Assembly: GCF_002893625.1 (NCBI RefSeq)
Contig: NZ_PKMZ01000002.1
Coordinates: 310,001-374,000 of the forward strand
Reading direction: 5' to 3'
Origin: Mangrovicella endophytica
Lineage (GTDB): Bacteria; Pseudomonadota; Alphaproteobacteria; Rhizobiales; Rhizobiaceae
DNA length: 64,000 bases
The position numbers were made by a program, and so were the translations under genes. The notes beneath the pieces were generated by a model. It made no database searches. It saw nothing but the letters and a program-made list of their open reading frames with translations, and was not told the origin of the DNA. This document shows positions 25,780-34,971 of this stretch, in pieces. Within the stretch, counting starts at the first letter, position 1, and every line of letters begins with the position of its first letter.

Positions 25780-26043
25780 ATGGCTCCCATCACTTCGACC
25801 GAAGAGCGGGTTTCGACGATCTATTCCGAGATCCTCGAACTGGCGTCCATATCGGCAGACGACGACATTTTCAGTCTCGGTGGCGATTCACTTCAGGCGG
25901 TCCGTATCGCGCTGGAGATCGAGCGGGCCTTCGACGTCAGCCTGCCGATCGAGATACTGGAGCAGTCGAGCCGCGTCAGCGACGTCGCGCGGTGGATCGA
26001 CTCACAAACGGCAGTCAACGTGCCGGCCGCGAACAAGCCTTGA
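25780..26043 (+). CDS. Acyl carrier protein (stand-alone)
   Basis: 87 residues from ATG 25780; the ribosome site is weak. The carrier motif is DDIFSLGGDSLQAVRI with the phosphopantetheine Ser at residue 37. The IPR-like helix EIERAFDVSLPIEILEQSSR and a terminal amphipathic helix complete the fold. The LGGDSL form is the one seen in secondary-metabolism carriers rather than in fatty-acid AcpP (DSLD). It probably receives an acyl chain from the fatty-acyl-AMP ligase encoded two genes downstream. Confidence 0.85.
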   Translation: MAPITSTEERVSTIYSEILELASISADDDIFSLGGDSLQAVRIALEIERAFDVSLPIEILEQSSRVSDVARWIDSQTAVNVPAANKP

Positions 26044-26065
26044 CCGTCCAGACTGGTCCCAGGCG

Positions 26066-26980
26066 GTGACGATCGACCCGGCCCTTGCCGCCCGTTATCT
26101 GGAAGCCTGCTGGCGGCGCGGTGAAACGCCGCTGTTCCTGGCGGCGAACGTCAAGATCTGGGCCGTTGCGATCGATGCCATGGTGGCGGCGAACCGCCTC
26201 GATGCCGCCGCGCATGCGAGCCTGCTGGCGGCCGCCGAATTCCCGTCCGTCGTCTTCATGCGGACGATGGCGCTGGCCTTCTCGAAGCTGCCGCCGCCGG
26301 TCGACCGGGCGGGGCAGGACGGCTTCAGTGACGCCAAAGGCGTCGACGTCCAGATCGTGCGGCGGCAAGGGTCGGACACGGTGATTTTCGCCTTCACCGG
26401 CAACAGCGACAGGCTAGGGCTGCCGCTGAACCTCATTCACCGCTGGATGGTGCCATTGGGCGTCCATGTCGTCTATCTCAGGGACGTTCAGCGGCACTTC
26501 TACACGAGCGGCATCGCGTCGCTGGCGCCGACCGAGGCGGGTACCGTCGCGGCCCTGCGCCGGCTGGCGGAGCAGCTCGGGGCAAAGCGGATCCTGACCT
26601 ATGGCAATTCGGCCGGCGGCTATGCGGCGCTGAAATACGCCCTCGGGCTGCAGGCGGAACGCGCGCTGGTCTTTGGAGCGCCGACGGCGCTTGAGATGAC
26701 GGGCGAGCTTCATCACCTGCCGGACCTCTCGGCCGAGCAACTGCCGGACCTGCGGGCGCTTTATGCCGCCGCCCCGGCGCGGCCGCGCACTCACCTCGTG
26801 GCCAGTGGCGGCGTGGAGCGGGACGTACAGCAGGCGATGCATCTGCAGGGGCCGCCGGGCGTCTCCGTCGAGCTGATCCCGGACTATGCCAGCCACGAAA
26901 CGATCCTGCCGCTGATCGAGAACGGCCGCTTCCCGCAGATCCTCGAGTGGTTCGTCGGCACGCAGTGGGACGTGCCGTGA
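26066..26980 (+). CDS. Alpha/beta-hydrolase-fold protein of the FAAL/ACP cluster
   Basis: 304 residues from GTG 26066; the start is not certain and no strong ribosome site is visible. About 90 N-terminal helical residues precede a hydrolase core. VIFAFTGNSDRLGLPLNLIH opens the core, the nucleophile elbow is LTYGNSAGGYAALKYALGL (Ser182 in GNSAGG), and YASHETILPLI carries the probable catalytic His. The family is not recognised by name. Between an ACP and an acyl-AMP ligase it could be a thioesterase or acyltransferase that takes the acyl group off the carrier. It overlaps the ligase start by 4 nt. Confidence 0.7.
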   Translation: MTIDPALAARYLEACWRRGETPLFLAANVKIWAVAIDAMVAANRLDAAAHASLLAAAEFPSVVFMRTMALAFSKLPPPVDRAGQDGFSDAKGVDVQIVRRQGSDTVIFAFTGNSDRLGLPLNLIHRWMVPLGVHVVYLRDVQRHFYTSGIASLAPTEAGTVAALRRLAEQLGAKRILTYGNSAGGYAALKYALGLQAERALVFGAPTALEMTGELHHLPDLSAEQLPDLRALYAAAPARPRTHLVASGGVERDVQQAMHLQGPPGVSVELIPDYASHETILPLIENGRFPQILEWFVGTQWDVP

Positions 26981-28668
26981 GTCACCGGACCGATGACATG
27001 GCCCCGGCGCAGCCGATCGCTGCTCGGCTGCAGCACTTCGCGCGGGTGCAGCCGGACCGGACCGCCCTTATCGTGCTGGGGAACGGCGAAGCGGAAAGCG
27101 AGCGCGCCAGCTTCGGCGATATCGACGAAGGGGCGCATCGGGTGGCGGCGCAACTCGTGGAGGCGGGGCTTGCAGGCCGCGCCGTGCTGCTGCCCGCCCG
27201 CTCGGATCGCGGCTTCGTCGAGGCGTTCTTCGGCTGCCTGTATGCCGGTGCGATCGCCGTGCCCGTTCCTCATGGCGCGAAGAACCGGGACTTCGAACGG
27301 ATCGACGGCATTGCCCGCGATGCGGGGGCGGCGGTGATCTTCGGCCATACGCCATCGGCGGTGGCCGAGCTGCACGGACTGACATGGATGGAGCCGGTCT
27401 CCAAGGAAGGCGCGGCGCCCGCGGCGCCGCCGCCGCCCGATGGCGATGCCGTGGCCTTCCTGCAGTACACGTCCGGTTCCACTGGTAATCCGAAGGGAGC
27501 GGTGATCACGCAGCGGGCCCTTGCGGCCAATCTGCGCATGCTGGGCGAGGCCTTCGCTGTCCGGCCGGATAGCCGCTTCCTCACCTGGGTTCCGCTGTTC
27601 CACGACATGGGTCTGTCGCAGATCCTTTTGCCGCTGACGAGCGGTGTCGAATGCGTGCTGATGCCGCCGCTCGCCTTCATGCAGCGGCCGCTGCGCTGGC
27701 TGCAGGCGATCAGCCGCCATCGGGTGACGATCAGCGGTGCGCCGAACTTCGCCTTCGAGCTCTGCGCCCGACGCGCCGTGCCGGCTATCTCGGGCGATCT
27801 GGACCTGTCGTACTGGACGACCGCCTTCTGCGCCGCCGAGCCGGTGCGCGCGAGCACGATGCGGCGCTTTGCCGATGCCTTCGCGCCGGCCGGCTTCGAC
27901 GCCGGTGCGCTGTTCCCCTGCTATGGCGCAGCCGAGGCGACCGTCTTCATCAGCGGCGGGACGGCCGGCAGCGGTGTGACGACGCTTCCCGCAGAGGCGA
28001 CGCCGGCGGGGATGGGCGAGCTCGTCTCCTGCGGCAGGTCGTTCGGCGGATCGAGCCTTGCGGTCGTCGACCCATCATCACGTGCGCCGCTGCCGGACGG
28101 CCAAGTCGGGGAGATCTGGGTGGCGGGCGAGCATCTGGCGAGCGGCTACTGGCACAATCCGGAGACAAGTGCGGCGACGTTCGGCGCCGGCCTCGCGCCG
28201 GCCGCTGACGGACCCTACTGGCGCAGTGGCGATCTGGGCCTTGTGCGAGACGGTAACCTCTACGTCGCCGGACGGCTGAAGGCGCTGATCATCCACCGCG
28301 GCGTCAATCATCATCCGGAGGATATCGAGACCAGCATCGCCGCGAGCCATGCGGACTTTGGAACGGCAGGCGCGGTGTTCTCCGTCGATACCGGCGAGGA
28401 GGAGCAGGTCGTCGCGGTCTGCGAGGTGGCGCGTGCGTCGATGGCGCAGCTCGATGCGCCGGCAATGATCGACCGCGCGCTCGATGCCGTCGCGATTACG
28501 CACGGCTTTCGGCTGCATGACCTGGTGCTGGTGCGGCCAAACTCGATCGCGCGCACGACCAGCGGCAAGGTGCGGCGGGATGCCTGCCGCGAAGAGTATC
28601 TAAAAGGCGAGCTGCGGCTGGCGCCTTATCTGCCGGGGCACAAGCAGCTCGGCCGCTACGCCGCCTGA
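26977..28668 (+). CDS. Fatty-acyl-AMP ligase (FAAL-type adenylating enzyme)
   Basis: 563 residues from GTG 26977 (GTGA overlap with the previous stop, GGGAC upstream). The adenylation P-loop is FLQYTSGSTGNPKGAVI, then WVPLFHDMGLSQILL, FCAAEPVRASTM, FPCYGAAEATVF and WRSGDLGLV, ending with the catalytic Lys in TTSGKVRRD. The FLQYTSGST and FHDMGL forms and the length are those of FAALs, which activate fatty acids as acyl-adenylates and load them on an ACP instead of CoA. It is the last gene of the ACP-hydrolase-FAAL unit. Confidence 0.88.
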   Translation: MSHRTDDMAPAQPIAARLQHFARVQPDRTALIVLGNGEAESERASFGDIDEGAHRVAAQLVEAGLAGRAVLLPARSDRGFVEAFFGCLYAGAIAVPVPHGAKNRDFERIDGIARDAGAAVIFGHTPSAVAELHGLTWMEPVSKEGAAPAAPPPPDGDAVAFLQYTSGSTGNPKGAVITQRALAANLRMLGEAFAVRPDSRFLTWVPLFHDMGLSQILLPLTSGVECVLMPPLAFMQRPLRWLQAISRHRVTISGAPNFAFELCARRAVPAISGDLDLSYWTTAFCAAEPVRASTMRRFADAFAPAGFDAGALFPCYGAAEATVFISGGTAGSGVTTLPAEATPAGMGELVSCGRSFGGSSLAVVDPSSRAPLPDGQVGEIWVAGEHLASGYWHNPETSAATFGAGLAPAADGPYWRSGDLGLVRDGNLYVAGRLKALIIHRGVNHHPEDIETSIAASHADFGTAGAVFSVDTGEEEQVVAVCEVARASMAQLDAPAMIDRALDAVAITHGFRLHDLVLVRPNSIARTTSGKVRRDACREEYLKGELRLAPYLPGHKQLGRYAA

Positions 28669-28783
28669 GGGCGGCTCCTATCCTATCTTAGGGCAACGGC
28701 CGCGAAACATGGCCGGCATACCAGCCAACGCGCACGCGTGGCTTGGCTTTTCGCGCAGCGGCGGAGGAGCAGGACAACTGCCA

Positions 28784-30328
28784 TCAGCAGACCGCCGCCA
28801 TCGGCATCGCGGCGCGCGCTGCTTCACCCGAATGCCCGGCTGCGTCTTCCCTGTCCATGTAGTGCCGCACCTTGGCGTAGGACGAGAAGAAGGAGAGGAT
28901 CGCCGGCAGCGCCTCGGGCTTGCGGTTCGCAGCAGACAGCACGTTGGAAACCATCTGGGCCTCGGCCGGACCGCGAGACGAGATGCCGGCGATGAGCTTC
29001 AACGCCATCCGGCCACGGGCTCCGCCGGCACCGGCACGGCGCTTCAGGACGCTCGGGTCGGGACCATAGAGCTCGATCAGGTTGAGCATCCGCTGCTCGA
29101 CGGCGGCCGGCGCGAAAAGGTCTTCGGTCAGCTTGCGAACGCCAGCCGAGAGTTCTTCCGGAGACATCCGCGCGGGCATGAAGTTGACGGCGTAGGGTCG
29201 TTCCCACAACCCTTCGAGAAGCCGCCCTTCCTTCTTCAGGCGCGCATACAGGCGCGTCGCCTTGGAAGCCGTCAACGCGCCGACCGACAGATCCAGCAGC
29301 GGAGAGGCCTGCAGGAACTCGTAAAGATGGCCGAAGATCGAGGCGTCGTCATGGTCGAATCCAACGATGAAGCTCGCACGCATGGAGATGCCGTGGCTGG
29401 CGATCTTACGCACCGCATCGAGCGTCGGCATCAGGAGGTTCTGCTTCTTGTTGGTCTCGCGCAGGCTCGCGTCGTTGATCGTCTCGATGCCCATGAAGAG
29501 GACGCGCAAGCCGGCGGCGGCGCAGAGCGCCAGCATCTCATCGTCGCGCGCGATGTCGAGCGAGGCCTGCGTGGTGAAGCGCATCGGATCGTCGGCGTGG
29601 CGCTCGTTCCATTCGATGAAGGCCTGCAGCGTGGTGCGGGCGAACTGGCGATGGACAGTGAAGTTGTCGTCGACGAGGAAGGTCTGCCGGAAGCCGTAGG
29701 CATAGAGCTGGTCGAGCTCGGCGATGACCTGCTCCACCGTCTTGTGACGCTGCTTACGACCCTGATACTGGATGACGTCGCAGAACTCGCAATCGAATGG
29801 GCAGCCGCGGGTCGTCTGGAGCGCCCCGGTCTCGGCCCTGTCGACGGGATAGAGATCCCAGCGCGGCAGCGGCGACAGGCGGATGTCGGCCCGGCCGCCG
29901 TCATAGCTCGGCTGCCAGCTGCCGGCCTCGAGATCGGCAAACAGGCGTGGCGCCAGCTCTTCCAGCTCGCCGGTGACGAGAATGTCCGCATGCGGGCGCA
30001 CGAACTCCGGATCGAGCGTCGCGAAGGGGCCGCCGATCAGCACCGTGCGGCCGAGGCCGCGGAAAATTCCGGCCAGCTCGGCAATGCGCCGGCGCTGGGT
30101 GATCTGGCCGGTAATGGCGACGAAGTCGGTCGCGAACTCGAAGTCAATCGGCTCGATCTGCTCGTCGGTGATGCGGATGTCCCAGCCGGCCGGCACCATC
30201 GCCGCAACCGTCGTCACGGCGAGATTGGCGGTGAAGGTCCAGTGGCGGCCGTCATTGTCGGGCAGGGCGTCGGACGTGGCATAGCTGACGAAGGTGGCCG
30301 CCGGATTGACGATGTGGATCGAAGGCAT
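28784..30328 (-). CDS. B12-binding-domain radical SAM protein
   Basis: 514 residues from ATG 30328 (AGGAG 6 nt upstream). A cobalamin-binding Rossmann domain fills residues 1-140 (VLIGGPFATLDPEF and DILVTGELEELAP). The radical SAM cluster motif is RGCPFDCEFCDV with Cys176, Cys180 and Cys183. FLVDDNFTVHRQFA and FMGIETINDASLRETNK belong to the TIM barrel. A C-terminal helical domain of about 150 residues follows (DUF4070-like position). The layout is that of class B methyltransferases or hopanoid/lipid-modifying enzymes. The substrate is unknown. It runs convergent to the FAAL cluster. Confidence 0.88.
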   Translation of the reverse strand: MPSIHIVNPAATFVSYATSDALPDNDGRHWTFTANLAVTTVAAMVPAGWDIRITDEQIEPIDFEFATDFVAITGQITQRRRIAELAGIFRGLGRTVLIGGPFATLDPEFVRPHADILVTGELEELAPRLFADLEAGSWQPSYDGGRADIRLSPLPRWDLYPVDRAETGALQTTRGCPFDCEFCDVIQYQGRKQRHKTVEQVIAELDQLYAYGFRQTFLVDDNFTVHRQFARTTLQAFIEWNERHADDPMRFTTQASLDIARDDEMLALCAAAGLRVLFMGIETINDASLRETNKKQNLLMPTLDAVRKIASHGISMRASFIVGFDHDDASIFGHLYEFLQASPLLDLSVGALTASKATRLYARLKKEGRLLEGLWERPYAVNFMPARMSPEELSAGVRKLTEDLFAPAAVEQRMLNLIELYGPDPSVLKRRAGAGGARGRMALKLIAGISSRGPAEAQMVSNVLSAANRKPEALPAILSFFSSYAKVRHYMDREDAAGHSGEAARAAMPMAAVC

Positions 30329-30552
30329 GAGCACTCCTGGCCGGATCGAGCGCGGCTTGTGCGAGGCACCGGTCCGCAAAAAGCGGCGGAGCGAGCATCG
30401 TTCTATATCACCCCATACATTTGCCTGTGTCGACAGGCCGCGATGGAGGGGAGGCACGGTCAAGCTTTCAGTCGAGCGGCCGGTTGCAACCGGCTCAACC
30501 CTGACCATGACAGTCGGCTGCCCTAGCTCCCCGCTTCCAGAGGGAGATGCCG

Positions 30553-31773
30553 ATGCAGTTGTTCGAGACCGCCACCGATGCCGCGCTGACGCTGCGTCCC
30601 GACGTTCCCGTCTACTGCTTCCGTCCACAGGTGCTGAAGGCCGATGCCACCGCCTTCATGGCGGCCTTTCCCGGCGAGACCGCCTATGCCGTCAAGACCA
30701 ATGGTGAGCCGATGGTGCTCGAAGCGCTGGCGGCGGCGGGCGTGAAGGTCTTCGACGTCGCGTCGCCCGGCGAGTTCGAGGCGGTGCGCACCGTCGCGCC
30801 CAAGGCCGGCATGCTCTACATGCATCCGATCAAGGCGCAGTCCGACATCCGGCTTGCCTTTGAGACCTATGGCATCCGCGTGCTCGCGCTCGACCACGAG
30901 GACGAGGTGGCCAAGATCCTGCGCGTGGTGCGGGCGCTCGATCTCGACCCCGGCACGATCACGCTGTTCGTCCGGCTGCAGACCAAGGGGCATGCCGCCT
31001 ACGAGCTGTCGAAGAAGTTCGGCGCGGCACCCGCCCACGCGGTGGAACTCCTGCAGCGCTGCCACCGCATCGGCTTCAAGGTCGGGATCTGTTTCCATGT
31101 GGGCTCGCAGATCGAGGACCCCGAAACCTACGAGCGGGCGCTCGCCTCGGCGAACTGGGTGCGCAGCCGCGCGGGCGTGCCGCTTGCCGGCCTCGACGTC
31201 GGCGGCGGCTTCCCGGCCGAGTACGGCCATGACCCGCGCCGCCGCAAGCCGGTGATGCCGGGCCTGCCGGAGATCATGAGCCGCCTGCGCGAGGACATCG
31301 ACGCCTGGGGCTTCTCCGACGTGCCGCTGGTGGCTGAGCCGGGCCGCGTCGTCGTGGCGCGCGCCTTCTCGCTGATCGTGCGTGTGCTCCTGCGCAAGGG
31401 CCGCCGGCTCTACATCAATGACGGCATCTGGGCGTCGCTGTCGGATTCCTGGACCGGCAAGATCACGCTGCCGGCGCGCTTCATCCCCGACCCCGCGCGC
31501 ACGCGGCGCAACGGCAATCCGGAGACGATCGGTGCCTTCCGCGTCTGCGGCGCCACCTGCGACAGCGTCGACATCCTGTCGCGGCCGTTCTGGCTGCCGG
31601 AAACGGTGGATACCGGCGACTGGATCGAGATCGGCCATATCGGGGCCTATTCGCTGTCGCTGCGCACGCGCTTCAACGGCTTCTATCCCGACACCTTCGT
31701 CGAAGTGCGCCGCGGCTTCGACGAGGGAACGGCCGCCGAGGGTTATGCGAGTCTGGAGACGATGGCGGACTGA
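30553..31773 (+). CDS. Ornithine/lysine-type PLP decarboxylase (fold type III)
   Basis: 406 residues. ATG 30553 is preferred over ATG 30547 because AGGGAG lies 6 nt before it. The PLP Lys is Lys48 in YAVKTN, the His segment is ICFHVGSQ, the phosphate loop is LDVGGGFPAEY and AEPGRVVV, and the catalytic Cys336 is in CGATCDSVD. This is the eukaryotic-like ODC family common in alphaproteobacteria, which makes putrescine and/or cadaverine. Substrate choice between ornithine and lysine is not settled here. It is divergent from the radical SAM gene across 224 bp. Confidence 0.92.
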   Translation: MQLFETATDAALTLRPDVPVYCFRPQVLKADATAFMAAFPGETAYAVKTNGEPMVLEALAAAGVKVFDVASPGEFEAVRTVAPKAGMLYMHPIKAQSDIRLAFETYGIRVLALDHEDEVAKILRVVRALDLDPGTITLFVRLQTKGHAAYELSKKFGAAPAHAVELLQRCHRIGFKVGICFHVGSQIEDPETYERALASANWVRSRAGVPLAGLDVGGGFPAEYGHDPRRRKPVMPGLPEIMSRLREDIDAWGFSDVPLVAEPGRVVVARAFSLIVRVLLRKGRRLYINDGIWASLSDSWTGKITLPARFIPDPARTRRNGNPETIGAFRVCGATCDSVDILSRPFWLPETVDTGDWIEIGHIGAYSLSLRTRFNGFYPDTFVEVRRGFDEGTAAEGYASLETMAD

Positions 31774-31997
31774 GCGGACCGCCGTCGTCCTCGCGGCTGC
31801 GGCTGCGACGTCGGACGCAGGGCAATGGCCGCATTTTCTGCCCGCGCCAGAGATGACGCAGCGAGCCGAACCCTTGCGAGTTTCGTTGCGGAGCAGAAAC
31901 CATCCTTGCCCGCGAACGCGTCCAGCGACAAAGCGCCGTTGAGCGTCGGCCGTCTCTGCGCTATGGGCAGCTTTCTTCCCTCGATGCGGCGGCGATC

Positions 31998-33470
31998 TTG
32001 GTCACTTTCTCGGAACGGTTCTTCGGGCGGTTCGTCGTCAGCGCCATCGCGGCCGGCTTTGTCCTGATCCTGCTCGCGGCCGGCGCCGGTGCGTTCGTCT
32101 TCATGCGCACGCAGGAGAATGCCGACCTCATCGCGCATACGCTGGAAGTGGAAGGTGCGGTCGCCGACATCCGCACGCTGACGGAGCGGGTGGAGGTGGC
32201 GCGGCGGGGCTACCTGATCCAGCCCGATTCGCGTTTCACTACGACCTTCGAGGAGAATGCCAGGCTCCTGCCGGATGCGATCGCCCGGGCCGGCATGCTG
32301 ACAAGCGACAATCCCGAGCAGCGCCCCCGCGTCGAGGAGCTGAAGCGGCTGAGCGCGCAGCAGGTGCAGATCCTGCGCCAGTCGATCGCGGACCGGGACG
32401 GCGCCGATCCGACAGCCGTCGCCGAGCGCTTCATGAACGACCTCAGCCCGACGGCGATTCGCACCATCCGCGACATCACCGAGGCCATGGCGAACGAGGA
32501 GGAGACGCTTCTGGCCGAGCGCAGCGCCACCCAGCGTCGCGACCTCGCCATCTCCTACGCGGTGCTCGGGCTGGCCGGTGCCATCCTGTTCGTGGTCGCA
32601 GGCGGCACGATCTATGTCGTGCGGCGCAACACGATCGAGCTTGCGGCCTCGCGCAACCGGCTGCGGTTGATGAACGAGGACCTGGAATCGATGGTCCAGG
32701 AGCGCACCGCCGACCTGCAGCGCGCCAATGACGAAATCCAGCGCTTCGCTTACATCGTCAGCCACGATCTCAGATCGCCGCTGGTCAACGTCATGGGCTT
32801 CACCAGCGAGCTCGACGCTGCGACCCGTCCGCTCTCCGAGATGATGGACCGGGCCGAGGCGGAGGCGCCGGGCCTCGTCAGCGAGGATGCGCGGCTTGCC
32901 GTGCGTGAAGACCTGCCGGAGGCGATCGGCTTCATCCGCTCCTCGACGCAGAAGATGGACCGGCTGATCAATGCCATCCTGCGGCTGTCGCGCGAGGGTC
33001 GCCGGGTGATCACGCCCGAGCGGCTGGACATGAACCAGATGCTGCGCGGCATCGTTGACAGCCTGCAGCACCGGCTTGTGGAAGGCGGTACGGAGATCAC
33101 GCTGGGACCGCTGCCCACGGTGACCAGCGATCGCGTCGCGATGGAGCAGATCTTCTCGAACCTCGTCGAAAACGCGGTGAAGTACCTGAAGCCGGGACGC
33201 CCGGGGCGCATCACCGTGCGTGGCAAGCGGCAGGGCGACCGGGTCGTCTTCGAGGTGCAGGACAATGGCCGCGGCATCGATCCCAAGGATCACGAGCGCG
33301 TCTTCGACCTTTTTCGCCGCTCCGGCATGCAGGACCAGCCGGGCGAGGGGATCGGACTTGCCCATGTCCGTGCGCTCGCCTATCGCCTCGGCGGCATCAT
33401 CGGCTGTGAATCAACGCTTGACCACGGCGCGACATTCCGCCTTTCAATGCCCGTCGAGCTGAACGCCTAA
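31998..33470 (+). CDS. CHASE3-domain transmembrane sensor histidine kinase
   Basis: 490 residues from TTG 31998; there is no in-frame ATG nearby and the ribosome site is weak. Membrane helix 1 (about 12-35, FVVSAIAAGFVLILLAAGAG) and helix 2 (about 180-205, AVLGLAGAILFVVAGGTIYV) enclose a periplasmic CHASE3-type helical domain. A coiled coil leads to the HisKA segment FAYIVSHDLRSPLVNVMGFT with the phospho-His. The HATPase boxes are EQIFSNLVENAVKYL, DNGRGI and GEGIGLAHV. It is the first gene of a three-gene signalling operon. Confidence 0.9.
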   Translation: MVTFSERFFGRFVVSAIAAGFVLILLAAGAGAFVFMRTQENADLIAHTLEVEGAVADIRTLTERVEVARRGYLIQPDSRFTTTFEENARLLPDAIARAGMLTSDNPEQRPRVEELKRLSAQQVQILRQSIADRDGADPTAVAERFMNDLSPTAIRTIRDITEAMANEEETLLAERSATQRRDLAISYAVLGLAGAILFVVAGGTIYVVRRNTIELAASRNRLRLMNEDLESMVQERTADLQRANDEIQRFAYIVSHDLRSPLVNVMGFTSELDAATRPLSEMMDRAEAEAPGLVSEDARLAVREDLPEAIGFIRSSTQKMDRLINAILRLSREGRRVITPERLDMNQMLRGIVDSLQHRLVEGGTEITLGPLPTVTSDRVAMEQIFSNLVENAVKYLKPGRPGRITVRGKRQGDRVVFEVQDNGRGIDPKDHERVFDLFRRSGMQDQPGEGIGLAHVRALAYRLGGIIGCESTLDHGATFRLSMPVELNA

Positions 33471-33482
33471 GGACTCACGCCG

Positions 33483-33929
33483 TTGAACACGCCCCAGTCG
33501 GTAAACATTGTCATGATCGAGGACGATGAAGGCCATGCCCGGCTCATCGAGAAGAACATTCGCCGCGCAGGCGTCACCAACGAGATCAAGCATTTCACCG
33601 ACGGCACCTCGGCGCTGGCCTTCCTCTATGACGCCGAGGACGGCCCGGCGAAGAACGGCCCGGCGCTGGTGCTGCTCGACCTCAACCTGCCCGACATGAG
33701 CGGCACCGACATCCTGACCCGCATGAAGTCGGACGGGCCGTTGAAGCGCACGCCCGTGGTGGTGCTGACGACGACGGACGACAAGGTCGAGATTCAGCGC
33801 TGCTACGACCTCGGCGCCAATGTCTACATCACCAAGCCGGTGAACTACGATTCCTTCGCGCAGGCGATCCGCCAGCTCGGCCTGTTCCTGTCGGTGATCC
33901 AGGTTCCCGATCCCGAGCTCGAAGGCTGA
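33483..33929 (+). CDS. Rcp1-like single-domain response regulator
   Basis: 148 residues from TTG 33483, with AAGGA 9 nt upstream and 12 nt after the kinase. The acidic pocket is MIEDDEGHARLIEKNIRRAG, the phospho-Asp is in VLLDLNLPDMSG, the Thr is in VVLTTTDD and the Lys in ITKPVNY. The wording and length match the Rcp1-type receivers that partner phytochrome-like kinases. There is no output domain, so it probably relays phosphate between the kinases on either side. Confidence 0.9.
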   Translation: MNTPQSVNIVMIEDDEGHARLIEKNIRRAGVTNEIKHFTDGTSALAFLYDAEDGPAKNGPALVLLDLNLPDMSGTDILTRMKSDGPLKRTPVVVLTTTDDKVEIQRCYDLGANVYITKPVNYDSFAQAIRQLGLFLSVIQVPDPELEG

Positions 33930-33935
33930 TCATCC

Positions 33936-34958
33936 TTGCCGCGGGTTCTCTATATCGATGACGATGAGGGCCTGCGTCTCCTGACACAGCGGGCGCTGCG
34001 CCGCCGCGGCTACGAGGTGGTGACGGCGGCGAGCGGCGACGAAGGTCTGGCGCGGCTGATCGACGAGTTCTTCGATCTGGTGGCTATCGACCACTACATG
34101 CCGGGCAAGGACGGGCTCGAGACGCTGGCGATGTTCTCGACGCTGCCGGAGATGCCGCCCGTCGTCTACGTCACCGGATCAGAGGAAAGCCGCGTCGCCG
34201 TCGCCGCGCTGAAGGCGGGCGCGGCGGACTACGTGGTGAAGACGGTCGGGGAGGGCTTCTTCGACCTGCTGTCGACGAGCTTCGCGCAGGCCCTGGAGCG
34301 CACGCGCCTCGTCGCCGCCAAGGCCGAGGCCGAGGCCGCGCTGAAGGCCACGAACGAGCGGCTGGAAGTGCTCCTCGACGAGGCGAACCATCGCGTCGCC
34401 AACAGCCTGCAGATCGTGTCCGCCTTCGTGCAGATGCAGGCCGCGGCGCTCGATTCCGAATCGGCACGGCTGGCGCTGAAGGAGACGCAGCAGCGCATCC
34501 GCGCCATCGGCCAGGTGCACCGCCGGCTCTATACGTCCGGCGACATCGAGACCGTCGACATGGCGGACTACCTGCAGACGCTGGTGCGCGAGCTGGAGGA
34601 AACCTGGTCGACGCCGGCGTCCCAGCGCTCGATCCACTTCCTGTCGGATCCCATCCGGCTTTCCACGGACCGGGCGGTGTCAGTCGGCGTCGTCGTCAAT
34701 GAGCTCGTCAGCAACGCCTGCAAATATGCCTATGCCGAGGGCTCGATGGGGACGATCCGGGTGTTCCTGCGCCAGGAGGACGACGAGTTCCTGCTGGCGG
34801 TGGAGGATGACGGCCCGGGCCTGCCGGATGCGGCCGCCTCGCCGCAGGGCACCGGCATCGGCACCAAGATCATCCGCGCCATGGCCCACAGCCTCAAGGC
34901 GCGGATCGACTATGCGGCCGGACCGGGCGTCAGGGTGACGCTGCGCGCGGCGCTCTGA
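33936..34958 (+). CDS. Receiver-HisKA_2 hybrid histidine kinase
   Basis: 340 residues from TTG 33936. An N-terminal receiver (1-120: VLYIDDDEGLRLL, phospho-Asp in VAIDHYMPG, VYVTGSEES, Lys in VVKTV) is followed by a coiled coil. A HisKA_2 dimerisation helix comes next (DEANHRVANSLQIVSAFVQM, phospho-His) and then an ATPase with VVNELVSNACKYAY and DDGPGLP. The receiver-first order allows phosphorylation by the CHASE3 kinase to switch the second kinase. Its own target is not in the window. Confidence 0.9.
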   Translation: MPRVLYIDDDEGLRLLTQRALRRRGYEVVTAASGDEGLARLIDEFFDLVAIDHYMPGKDGLETLAMFSTLPEMPPVVYVTGSEESRVAVAALKAGAADYVVKTVGEGFFDLLSTSFAQALERTRLVAAKAEAEAALKATNERLEVLLDEANHRVANSLQIVSAFVQMQAAALDSESARLALKETQQRIRAIGQVHRRLYTSGDIETVDMADYLQTLVRELEETWSTPASQRSIHFLSDPIRLSTDRAVSVGVVVNELVSNACKYAYAEGSMGTIRVFLRQEDDEFLLAVEDDGPGLPDAAASPQGTGIGTKIIRAMAHSLKARIDYAAGPGVRVTLRAAL

Positions 34959-34971
34959 GGCGCCTTCCGCC

